From positions 1 to 7,381 of the forward strand of contig JAGAZS010000082.1 in assembly GCA_017939945.1 (NCBI GenBank): a DNA stretch of 7,381 nt. The letters run 5' to 3'. The position numbers and the translations under genes are program-made. Positions 1 through 6,453 of the stretch are shown here, one piece after another. The stretch comes from Schwartzia sp. (in: firmicutes). GTDB lineage: Bacteria > Bacillota > Negativicutes > Selenomonadales > Selenomonadaceae. Each line of letters opens with the position of its first letter. Position 1 is the first letter of the stretch. The notes under the pieces are model-generated. The model did no database searches, was not told where the DNA came from, and was given only the letters and a program-made list of their open reading frames with translations.

Positions 1-405
1 CCGCAAGCGCCTCCGATGCCGGCGGCAGCGCCGATGCCGATGGCGCCACAGCCGGTGTATGGACAGCAGGCGCGTGTAGCGGCAGGAGTTCCGGTACAGC
101 CGGCGCAGTTCACTCCGTTGGCGACGGCGCCGCTTCAGGTCAACGACGCGAACATCGGGTTGATTCTCGATGTGCCGCTTCAGGTGACAGTGGAGCTTGG
201 GCGGACGAAGAAGTCGATCAAGGATGTGCTGGAGCTGACAAACGGTTCCATTGTCGAGTTGGATAAGCTTGCCGGCGAGCCGGTCGATATTCATGTCAAC
301 GGCAAGTTCCTGGCAAAGGGCGAGGTTGTCGTCATCGACGAGAATTTCGGCGTTCGCATCACGGATATTGTAAGTCCGGAGGAGCGCGCGGCGAAATTGC
401 AATAA
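1..405 (+). CDS. fliY: Flagellar motor switch protein FliY/FliN, C-terminal part (5' end outside window)
   Basis: This gene encodes a component of the flagellar C-ring, the cytoplasmic switch complex that sets rotation direction and helps dock export substrates. The frame is open from base 1, so the start lies upstream; 134 residues are visible, ending at TAA 403-405. Residues 1 to about 45 are a low-complexity linker rich in Pro, Ala, Met and Gln. Residues about 54-125 form a SpoA (FliN/FliM C-terminal) domain, recognisable from the NIGLILDVPLQVTVELGRT stretch, the GSIVELDKLAGEPVDI segment and VVVIDENFGVRITDIV. A long linker before the SpoA domain and a following cheY fit Firmicutes FliY, which carries a CheC-like CheY-P phosphatase region at its N terminus; that part is not visible, so a shorter FliN cannot be excluded. 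Domain identity is very sure; the FliY name is likely. Confidence 0.93.
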   Translation, partial: PQAPPMPAAAPMPMAPQPVYGQQARVAAGVPVQPAQFTPLATAPLQVNDANIGLILDVPLQVTVELGRTKKSIKDVLELTNGSIVELDKLAGEPVDIHVNGKFLAKGEVVVIDENFGVRITDIVSPEERAAKLQ

Positions 406-416
406 TTCGCTTTTGC

Positions 417-439
417 CTTGTGCAAATCGCAAGTTTTTT
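417..439 (+). terminator. Weak intrinsic-terminator-like hairpin after fliY
   Basis: CTTGTG at 417-422 pairs with CGCAAG at 428-433 (six pairs, one of them G-U) around a five-base loop, and is followed directly by six T at 434-439. It starts 12 bases after the fliY stop. The stem is short and only half GC, so at most partial termination or attenuation is expected. A second weak stem, GCGAA 391-395 with TTCGC 406-410, spans the stop codon and is followed by TTTT. The hairpin overlaps the proposed -35 box of the cheY promoter. Confidence 0.35.
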
Positions 440-446
440 ATATAAT
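418..446 (+). promoter_or_regulatory. Candidate sigma-A promoter for cheY and downstream genes
   Basis: A perfect TATAAT lies at 441-446, and TTGTGC at 418-423 (three of six matches to TTGACA) sits 17 bases upstream, the ideal spacing. It lies in an AT-rich gap of an otherwise GC-rich operon. Transcription would start near 453, leaving a leader of about 40 bases before the cheY start. The -10 box is convincing; the -35 box is weak. If used, it would allow cheY and the export genes to be transcribed apart from the upstream genes. Confidence 0.45.
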
Positions 447-474
447 ATTAGTGGAGTTCTATATTCCAAGACAA

Positions 475-481
475 AGAGGAG
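475..481 (+). promoter_or_regulatory. Ribosome binding site of cheY
   Basis: AGAGGAG at 475-481 is a strong Shine-Dalgarno match. It stands 11 bases before the ATG at 493 and only 2 before the in-frame ATG at 484. The second distance is too short, which favours 493 although 11 is slightly long. Confidence 0.6.
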
Positions 482-492
482 AGATGAACAAC

Positions 493-855
493 ATGGCAGT
501 CAGAGTTTTGGTCGTTGACGACGCGGCATTCATGCGGATGATGGTTAAGGACATTCTTTCCAAGAATGGGTATGAGGTCGTCGGCGAGGCGGAGAACGGC
601 ATGAAGGCTGTCGAGAAGTATCAGGAGCTGAAGCCTGACCTTACGACGATGGATATTACGATGCCGGAAATGGACGGTATCAGCGCAGTCAAGGAAATCA
701 AGAAGATCGACGCGAACGCGAAAATCGTTATGTGCAGCGCTATGGGGCAGCAGGCGATGGTTATCGAGGCAATCCAGGCCGGCGCGCGCGACTTCATCGT
801 GAAGCCGTTCCAGGCTGACCGCGTTCTTGAGGCTGTCCGCAAAGCTGTCGGCTGA
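493..855 (+). CDS. cheY: Chemotaxis response regulator CheY
   Basis: This is a single-domain receiver protein of 120 residues that carries the chemotaxis signal from CheA to the flagellar switch (FliM/FliY). All receiver landmarks are present: the acidic pair D9/D10, phospho-acceptor D54 in TTMDITMPEMDG, the switch serine S82 in IVMCSAMGQQ, and K104 in the FIVKPF motif. There is no output domain. The MCSAMGQQAMVIEAIQAGA segment is typical of the CheY found in Firmicutes and Thermotoga flagellar operons. The start at ATG 493 gives the standard MAVRVLVVDDAAFMR N terminus; an ATG at 484 would add only MNN, and the longer open frame from TTG 418 would run through the promoter and hairpin and is rejected. 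The stop TGA 853-855 shares one base with the ATG of fliO, suggesting coupled translation. Confidence 0.97.
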   Translation: MAVRVLVVDDAAFMRMMVKDILSKNGYEVVGEAENGMKAVEKYQELKPDLTTMDITMPEMDGISAVKEIKKIDANAKIVMCSAMGQQAMVIEAIQAGARDFIVKPFQADRVLEAVRKAVG

Positions 856-1388
856 TGATGCGGCGATGGCTCCGTTTTGCGGCCTTCTTCGGGCTGGCTG
901 TGCTGTTGCTTGCGTTGCCGGACGCGATTGCGCTGGCGGCGGAAGGCAGCTATCTGTCCGGCTATACGGAGCCTGATCCAAGGCCGACTGGGGTATCGTG
1001 GTGGTCGACACTGGCTTATCTCTTGAGCCTTCTTGCGGTGTTCGCTTTCGTTCTTGTACTGGCTTATCTGGCGTCGCGCTTCCTGGCCGGGCATTTTGCG
1101 AAAGCGACCGGCGCTTCCGGCGGTCATCTTCTGGTGCATCTTCCGCTTGGGCCGAATCGCTCGGTCTGTATTGTGGAATTGGCGGATAGGGTATTCGTGC
1201 TCGGCGTGACCGAGCATTCGATTACGCTTCTCAGGGAGATCACGGATCCGGAGGAGATAGAGAGGCTGCATCGCAGCTCTTTGGCGCCATCCGGCGGAGT
1301 GGATATATTTTCTTCGCAAATGGGAACTCTGGAACAGTTCGCGAAGAGGATTCCGTCGCTTTTTCGCGATGGGGGATACCGCAGATGA
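855..1388 (+). CDS. fliO: Flagellar biosynthesis protein FliO
   Basis: FliO is a small membrane protein that assists assembly or stability of the FliP ring of the flagellar export gate. The 177-residue product starts with a basic segment (MMRRWLR) and a hydrophobic stretch to about residue 28 that looks like a signal peptide ending at ALA-AEG. A transmembrane helix follows at about 50-77 and then a cytoplasmic domain with the FliO-like pattern LLVHLPLGPNRSVCIVELAD and VFVLGVTEHSITLL. The family is poorly conserved, so the call rests on this architecture plus the position between cheY and fliP. ATG 855 overlaps the cheY stop by one base; ATG 858 is equally possible. No clear ribosome binding site is visible, so translation is probably coupled to cheY. 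Some Firmicutes annotations call this gene fliZ. Confidence 0.88.
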   Translation: MMRRWLRFAAFFGLAVLLLALPDAIALAAEGSYLSGYTEPDPRPTGVSWWSTLAYLLSLLAVFAFVLVLAYLASRFLAGHFAKATGASGGHLLVHLPLGPNRSVCIVELADRVFVLGVTEHSITLLREITDPEEIERLHRSSLAPSGGVDIFSSQMGTLEQFAKRIPSLFRDGGYRR

Positions 1389-1404
1389 GAAGGGGTTGTG
1401 CGGT

Positions 1405-2163
1405 GTGTTGAATAAGCGGCGGACTCTCATTTTTGTGGGAGCCCTGCTTTCTTTTTTGCTGATGGTGAAAACCGGTTGGGCGGCGCCCCTGATCCCGAAT
1501 ATTGATATCAACGTCGGTTCGTCAAATAATCCGCAGGATGTGGCGGTGACGCTTCAAATCCTGGCGGTGCTGACTGTCCTGTCAATTGCACCGTCGATTC
1601 TTTTGATGACGACGGCGTTTGTCCGTATCGTGGTGGTCATCGGATTCCTGCGAAACGCGCTTTCCACACAGAATGTGCCGCCGAACCAAGTGGTAATCGC
1701 TCTGTCGCTGTTCCTGACCGTGTATGTCATGGGCCCGTATTGGAGCGTGGCGAATGAGCAGGGCTTGCAGCCATACCTTGCAGGGCAGATTTCCCAAGAA
1801 GAGGCGCTGAAAAATGTAGTCGCCCCGATGCGGGAATTCATGTTCAAGCAGACCCGTGAGGCGGATTTGGCGCTTTTCGTGAATCTGGCGAACGATCCGA
1901 GGCCGGATACACAGGACGACGTTTCGACGTTTACGCTGATTCCAGCATATGTGATCAGCGAGCTGAAGACGGCGTTCCAGATCGGCTTCATGATTTATAT
2001 TCCGTTCATCGTCATAGACATGATCGTCGCGAGTACGCTGATGGGCATGGGCATGATGATGCTGCCGCCGGTCATGATTTCGATGCCGTTCAAGATATTG
2101 CTGTTTGTGATGGTGGACGGCTGGCAGCTTTTGATCCGGTCCTTGATTGTGAGTTTCAAGTAG
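1405..2163 (+). CDS. fliP: Flagellar export gate protein FliP
   Basis: FliP is the main ring-forming subunit of the flagellar type III export gate in the inner membrane, assembling with FliQ and FliR. Family hallmarks are visible: the NPQDVAVTLQILAVLTVLSIAP helix region, RIVVVIGFLRNALSTQNVPP, and the FliP signature PAYVISELKTAFQIGF near the C-terminal third, followed by hydrophobic helices to the end. The frame is open from ATG 1369, but that start has no ribosome binding site, overlaps fliO by 20 bases and adds the acidic MGDTADEKG. I prefer GTG 1405, nine bases after AAGGGG (1390-1395), giving 252 residues and a clean signal peptide (basic NKRR, hydrophobic core, end at GWA-AP) as known for FliP; TTG 1408 is also possible. 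Function is near certain; the start is a judgement. Confidence 0.96.
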   Translation: MLNKRRTLIFVGALLSFLLMVKTGWAAPLIPNIDINVGSSNNPQDVAVTLQILAVLTVLSIAPSILLMTTAFVRIVVVIGFLRNALSTQNVPPNQVVIALSLFLTVYVMGPYWSVANEQGLQPYLAGQISQEEALKNVVAPMREFMFKQTREADLALFVNLANDPRPDTQDDVSTFTLIPAYVISELKTAFQIGFMIYIPFIVIDMIVASTLMGMGMMMLPPVMISMPFKILLFVMVDGWQLLIRSLIVSFK

Positions 2164-2182
2164 AAGCTGAGGGGATGAGGCG

Positions 2183-2452
2183 ATGTCGGGCGATGTGGTC
2201 GTCCAGATTGGCCAGCAGGCATTGATGGTCGTCCTGCTTGTCGCCGCTCCTATGCTTGGGCTTGGCCTTATGGTGGGACTTGCGGTCAGCATTTTCCAGA
2301 CGACTACGTCGATTCAGGAGCAGACGCAGGCCTTTATTCCGAAGATTATCGCGGTGTTCGTGGCTATCCTGGTTTTCGGGCCGTGGATGCTCCGGATCAT
2401 GGTGGAGTATGTGTCGAGCATGTTTATAAATCTGCCGATGTATATCGGATGA
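2183..2452 (+). CDS. fliQ: Flagellar export gate protein FliQ
   Basis: FliQ is a small two-helix membrane subunit that packs around the FliP/FliR core of the export gate. The product has 89 residues, the usual size. A first membrane hairpin helix covers about residues 13-38, then comes the conserved polar loop QTTTSIQEQTQAFIPKI, and a second helix at about 53-75 (IIAVFVAILVFGPWML). The ATG at 2183 has a good ribosome binding site, GAGGGG at 2169-2174, eight bases upstream. The gene begins 19 bases after the fliP stop and ends 16 bases before fliR. Confidence 0.97.
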   Translation: MSGDVVVQIGQQALMVVLLVAAPMLGLGLMVGLAVSIFQTTTSIQEQTQAFIPKIIAVFVAILVFGPWMLRIMVEYVSSMFINLPMYIG

Positions 2453-2468
2453 GGGTGGAGAGAGCGCC

Positions 2469-3251
2469 GTGGATTTTTACGATCTGTTGCAGAACCATGC
2501 GGCGGTCTTTCTTCTGCTTTTGACAAGGGTGAGCGGGCTGTTCATTGTCGCGCCTTTTTTCGGCAGCATGAACGTCCCTCAGACAATACGCGTGAGCGCG
2601 GCGGTGGCTATTTCCTTCGCGATTTTTCCGTTGGTGGACGGCATGGGCGCCATTCAGGCGCCGGCAACTGTGCTTGCTTTTGCTGCGGCGGTAATCCGCG
2701 AGCTTTTTATCGGTTGGCTTATCGGTTTCGTGGCCTATGTCTCATTTGCGGCGATCAATATGGCTGGCAAGATGATGGATATGCAGGTAGGATTTTCGAT
2801 CGTCAATGTCATGGACCCGACTTCCGGTCAGCAGATACCGCTTATCGGAAGTTTTCTTTATAATTTGGGGCTCATCGTGTTTGTCGTGACGAACGGCCAT
2901 CATGCGCTGATTTCGGCACTGGTGGGAAGCTTTACATCCGTGCCGCTTCTGGCGCTCAATCCGAATATCTCTCTGGTGGAGCTTGTCGCGAAGTTAACGG
3001 TGGGGATTTTCACGACTGGCGTGCAGATTGCGATTCCGGTCACGTTCGCGGTGCTGATGACAAATGTCGGCCTCGGCATTTTGGCGCGGACGATGCCCCA
3101 GCTCAATATTTTCGTCGTCGGCGTTCCGATGCATATCATCATCGGCCTTGGCGTGCTTTCCATCGTAATCCCGTTTTATCTTCTGTTTTTGGATGTGTTG
3201 TTCAATGCGATGTACGGAAATATCAACGCAGCCCTTAGACTCTTACGATAG
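2469..3251 (+). CDS. fliR: Flagellar export gate protein FliR
   Basis: FliR is the single-copy membrane subunit that closes the FliP5 ring of the flagellar export gate. The 260-residue product matches the usual length and is hydrophobic throughout, with about six membrane segments. Family features include FLLLLTRVSGLFIVAPFFG near the N terminus, the INMAGKMMDMQVGFSIVNVMDP loop around residues 96-117, and GILARTMPQLNIFVVGVP around 203-220. The start is a GTG at 2469 with GGAG at 2457-2460 eight bases upstream. The last 59 bases overlap the open frame of flhB in another frame, so the two are probably translationally coupled. Confidence 0.97.
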   Translation: MDFYDLLQNHAAVFLLLLTRVSGLFIVAPFFGSMNVPQTIRVSAAVAISFAIFPLVDGMGAIQAPATVLAFAAAVIRELFIGWLIGFVAYVSFAAINMAGKMMDMQVGFSIVNVMDPTSGQQIPLIGSFLYNLGLIVFVVTNGHHALISALVGSFTSVPLLALNPNISLVELVAKLTVGIFTTGVQIAIPVTFAVLMTNVGLGILARTMPQLNIFVVGVPMHIIIGLGVLSIVIPFYLLFLDVLFNAMYGNINAALRLLR

Positions 3252-4344
3252 CCGCTTCGTCTTTGATCTCCAGCTCTTTGCGGATGACGGGGGAGAAAAG
3301 ACAGAAGAGCCGACGGCAAAAAAGAAGTCGGACGCAAGAAACAAAGGCCAGGTGGCGAAAAGCCAGGAGCTGAACGCGGCATTTGTCCTGTTTATCGGCT
3401 TCTGGGCCATGAAAATCCTCGGCGCGGGCATTTACCGTGAAATCGCGGGTTATACGGCGTATATTTTCGGCCATTTGAATACGACGGTCGACACCGAGAC
3501 GGTGCTCCGGCTGTTCCTCGGCATGGTCATGATCCTGCTGAAGACCGCGTTCCCAATCATGGTGGCAATCATGCTGATCGGTCTCGCGATCAATCTCGTG
3601 CAGGTCGGCTGGAATTTTACGACGGAGCCTTTGGGCTTCGACCTTGAGAAATTGAACCCAATCAACGGTTTCGGGCGCATGTTCTCGAAACGGTCATTGG
3701 TGGAATTGATAAAGTCCCTGTTCAAGATTTTGATTATCGGCTTGTTCCTTTACGAGAACCTGAAGGACGAGATTTTGCAGATGCCGAAGCTTCTGTATCT
3801 CGACCTTTCGGCGAGCATGACGCAGATTGCCGATATCATTTTCATGATGGCGTTCAAGATATGCGCGATTTTCTTCGCGCTGGCGATACTCGATTATATG
3901 TACCAAAAATGGGATCACAATGAGCAGCTCAAGATGACCAAGCAAGAGGTCAAGGAAGAGTTTAAGCAGATGGAAGGCGATCCCCAGATCAAGGGCAAGA
4001 TCAAGCAGAAACAGAGGGAAATGGCGATGTCGCGCATGATGCGCGAGGTGCCGAAGGCGGACGTCATTGTGACGAACCCGACGCATTTCGCGGTAGCCCT
4101 TCGTTATGCGGAAGGGATGCGCGCGCCGCAGGTCATTGCCAAAGGGCAGGATCTTGTCGCCCTGAAAATAAAAGACGTCGCCCGAGAGGCCGGCGTCGTG
4201 ATTGTCGAGGACAAGCCGCTGGCACGGGCGCTTTACGCGTCGGTGGAGATCGGCGAAACGGTGCCGCCGGAGCTTTACAAGGCGGTAGCTGAGGTTCTCG
4301 CCTATGTCTATCATTTGAAACATCCATACCGTTACGCCGGTTGA
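3193..4344 (+). CDS. flhB: Flagellar export switch protein FlhB
   Basis: FlhB is the inner-membrane export component that switches substrate specificity from rod/hook proteins to filament proteins after cleaving itself in its cytoplasmic domain. The self-cleavage motif NPTH is intact at bases 4075-4086 (N295-H298), with the cut expected between N295 and P296. The N-terminal signature EKTEEPTAKKKSDARNKGQVAKSQEL is followed by four membrane segments at about residues 62-80, 108-137, 174-190 and 215-235, then the linker and C-terminal domain; 383 residues is a normal length. The start is uncertain. ATG 3193 and ATG 3205 both lie inside fliR, neither has a Shine-Dalgarno site, and no ATG, GTG or TTG occurs between 3208 and the conserved part. 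The first 20 or so residues are therefore unsure; coupling to fliR is likely. Confidence 0.95.
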   Translation: MCCSMRCTEISTQPLDSYDSRFVFDLQLFADDGGEKTEEPTAKKKSDARNKGQVAKSQELNAAFVLFIGFWAMKILGAGIYREIAGYTAYIFGHLNTTVDTETVLRLFLGMVMILLKTAFPIMVAIMLIGLAINLVQVGWNFTTEPLGFDLEKLNPINGFGRMFSKRSLVELIKSLFKILIIGLFLYENLKDEILQMPKLLYLDLSASMTQIADIIFMMAFKICAIFFALAILDYMYQKWDHNEQLKMTKQEVKEEFKQMEGDPQIKGKIKQKQREMAMSRMMREVPKADVIVTNPTHFAVALRYAEGMRAPQVIAKGQDLVALKIKDVAREAGVVIVEDKPLARALYASVEIGETVPPELYKAVAEVLAYVYHLKHPYRYAG

Positions 4345-4375
4345 GCCCCGACAGGAGCCGAAGCGCGTTTATGAT

Positions 4376-4382
4376 AAAGGAG
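4376..4382 (+). promoter_or_regulatory. Ribosome binding site of flhA
   Basis: AAAGGAG at 4376-4382 is seven bases before the ATG at 4390 and fixes that start. It is the best placed site in the operon, and lies in the 45-base gap after flhB, where I see no terminator or promoter. Confidence 0.85.
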
Positions 4383-4389
4383 CCGGGAA

Positions 4390-6453
4390 ATGGAAGAGAA
4401 GGGCAGCTTCATACAACAGCATAGCGATGTGCTGGTCGCGGCCGTTCTCATCATGATTGTCCTGATGATGATCATTCCTTTGCCGACGATGCTCCTCGAT
4501 ATCCTGCTCTGCGTCAACATTACGTTGTCTCTTGTCATCGTACTGGTGACGATTTACAACTCGGAGGCGCTGGATTTTTCCGTATTTCCTTCGCTCCTGC
4601 TGATTACGACGCTGTTTCGCCTGGCGCTGAACATTTCCACAACACGGCTGATCCTTTTGGAAGGCTATGCCGGCGAGGTCATCACCGCATTCGGCAATTT
4701 TGTTGTGGGCGGCAATGCTGTGGTCGGCTTTATCGTGTTTTTGATTCTTGTCGTTATCCAGTTCGTGGTCATCACGAAGGGCGCGGAGCGCGTTTCCGAG
4801 GTCGCGGCCCGCTTCACTCTGGACGCGATGCCGGGCAAACAGATGGCGATCGACGCCGATCTGAACCAGGGCGCTATTTCGGACGCCGAGGCGAAGATAC
4901 GGCGAAAGAAAATTCAGGATGAAGCCAGTTTTTACGGCGCTATGGACGGTGCCTCGAAGTTCGTCAAGGGCGACGCGATTGCGTCGATTATCATAACGCT
5001 GATCAATATCGGCGGCGGTTTCATCATCGGCATGCTGATGCGGAACCTGACGGCGATGCAGGCGCTCCAGACTTATACGCTCCTTACGGTGGGCGACGGC
5101 CTTGTCGGGCAGATTGCTGCGCTCTTGATTTCCGTGGCGACAGGCATCATTGTTACGCGCTCGGCTTCGGACGGCGACAATCTCGGCGCCGATTTGGTGT
5201 CCCAGCTTTTCCGCAATCCGCGTGTGTTCTTCATCGCGTGCGGCGTGCTGGTTTTGCTTGCGATTGTGCCGGGGCTTCCGGGGATTCCGTTCTTTGTGCT
5301 TGCCATGATTGCGGGATTTATCGGTTATTCCTTGCGCCGGACGGCGGAAGTGGGCGAAGAGAAAGCGGAAGAACAGAAGCAGCAGGCGGCAAAGGAAAAG
5401 CAGGCGGCAACCAAGCCGGAAAACATTGTTTCGCTGCTGCAGGTTGACCCGATGGAGCTTGAAATCGGTTACAGCCTGATTCCGCTTGTCGATACCGGGC
5501 AGGGCGGTGACCTGTTGGAGCGCATCGTCATGATTCGCCGACAGTGCGCGCTGGAGCTCGGCCTTGTGGTGCCGACAATCCGTATCCGGGATAATATTCA
5601 AATAAAACCTAACGCTTATATTATAAAATTAAAAGGAATTGAGATAGCGAAGGGCGAATTATTACTTGATCACTTCCTCGCGATGAATTCCGGGACGGTG
5701 TTCGAGGAAGTGCCGGGCATCGAGACGATCGAGCCGGCTTTCGGTCTCCCCGCGCTCTGGATTACCGAGCAGCAGCGCGAGCAGGCAGAGCTGAACGGCT
5801 ATACCGTCGTTGACGCGGTCTCGGTGCTTGCGACGCATCTTACCGAGGTCATCAAGGCGCATGCGGATGAGATACTTGGCCGCAAGGAGACGCAGGATCT
5901 TGTGGACAACCTCAAGAAGACAAACGAGACCCTCGTCGAAGAGGTCATGTCGCAGATGCCGTCGGTGGGCGAGGTTCAGAAGGTACTCGCGAATCTCCTG
6001 CGGGAACGCATTTCGATTCGCGATATGAGCACGATTTTCGAGGTGCTGGCGGATTACGCGCGGGCGACGAAGGATACGGATATCCTGACCGAGTATGTGC
6101 GCCACGCGATGGCGCGCCAGATTACGCAGCAGAACCTGCAGAACAATACAATTCCCTGTGTCACGCTTGATCCGGCGCTGGAAAACCGGATCGCGGGCGC
6201 GGTGCAGCGCACGGACCGCGGCTCCTATGTGAGCCTCGACCCGGATACGATGCAAAAGCTCTTGACAGTCCTGAATACGGAACTGACGAAGCTGACGAAT
6301 ATGGGCTATCAGCCGATCGTGCTGACGAGCCCTGCGGTCAGGCCGTATTTCCGGAAGCTTGTCGAGCGCTCGATCGAAGGCGTTATCGTCTTGTCCCATG
6401 CGGAGATCGAGCAAAGCGTAGAGCTGCAAATACTTGGGGTGGTGAAAGTATAA
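4390..6453 (+). CDS. flhA: Flagellar export protein FlhA (FHIPEP family)
   Basis: FlhA forms the nonameric ring of the flagellar export apparatus, using the proton-motive force and docking chaperone-substrate complexes in the cytoplasm. The 687-residue product has the family's usual size. Eight membrane segments can be placed at about residues 14-30, 33-54, 65-82, 108-128, 197-217, 237-256, 278-294 and 296-315. The family signature lies at about 65-88 (core LFRLALNISTTRLIL). The conserved cytoplasmic loop between helices 4 and 5 contains LDAMPGKQMAIDADL and SFYGAMDGASKFVKGDAIA. A charged Glu/Gln/Lys/Ala linker at about 316-345 leads to the docking domain (about 350-687), complete to its end. 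The start ATG has a strong ribosome binding site. An unusually AT-rich stretch covers codons 401-417. TAA 6451-6453 is followed directly by the flhF start codon. Confidence 0.98.
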   Translation: MEEKGSFIQQHSDVLVAAVLIMIVLMMIIPLPTMLLDILLCVNITLSLVIVLVTIYNSEALDFSVFPSLLLITTLFRLALNISTTRLILLEGYAGEVITAFGNFVVGGNAVVGFIVFLILVVIQFVVITKGAERVSEVAARFTLDAMPGKQMAIDADLNQGAISDAEAKIRRKKIQDEASFYGAMDGASKFVKGDAIASIIITLINIGGGFIIGMLMRNLTAMQALQTYTLLTVGDGLVGQIAALLISVATGIIVTRSASDGDNLGADLVSQLFRNPRVFFIACGVLVLLAIVPGLPGIPFFVLAMIAGFIGYSLRRTAEVGEEKAEEQKQQAAKEKQAATKPENIVSLLQVDPMELEIGYSLIPLVDTGQGGDLLERIVMIRRQCALELGLVVPTIRIRDNIQIKPNAYIIKLKGIEIAKGELLLDHFLAMNSGTVFEEVPGIETIEPAFGLPALWITEQQREQAELNGYTVVDAVSVLATHLTEVIKAHADEILGRKETQDLVDNLKKTNETLVEEVMSQMPSVGEVQKVLANLLRERISIRDMSTIFEVLADYARATKDTDILTEYVRHAMARQITQQNLQNNTIPCVTLDPALENRIAGAVQRTDRGSYVSLDPDTMQKLLTVLNTELTKLTNMGYQPIVLTSPAVRPYFRKLVERSIEGVIVLSHAEIEQSVELQILGVVKV

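Noticed and set aside
418..492. Longer cheY starting at TTG 418
   Set aside because: The extension would be coded by the hairpin, T tract and promoter region and is unlike any CheY N terminus; the ribosome binding site is downstream at 475-481.
621..1511. Antisense open frame of 296 codons opposite cheY, fliO and fliP
   Set aside because: It spans three real genes, has a very basic low-complexity product and no family features.
4369..5601. Antisense open frame of 410 codons opposite flhA
   Set aside because: The translation is His/Arg/Gln/Asp-rich with no recognisable domain, and it lies opposite an intact, strongly conserved gene. It is a shadow of codon bias.
5597..5627. Definite sigma-A promoter inside flhA
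   Set aside because: TATAAA is present, but the best -35 candidate (TTCAAA 5597-5602) is 19 bases away, too weak to annotate; kept only as a possibility in the AT-patch finding.
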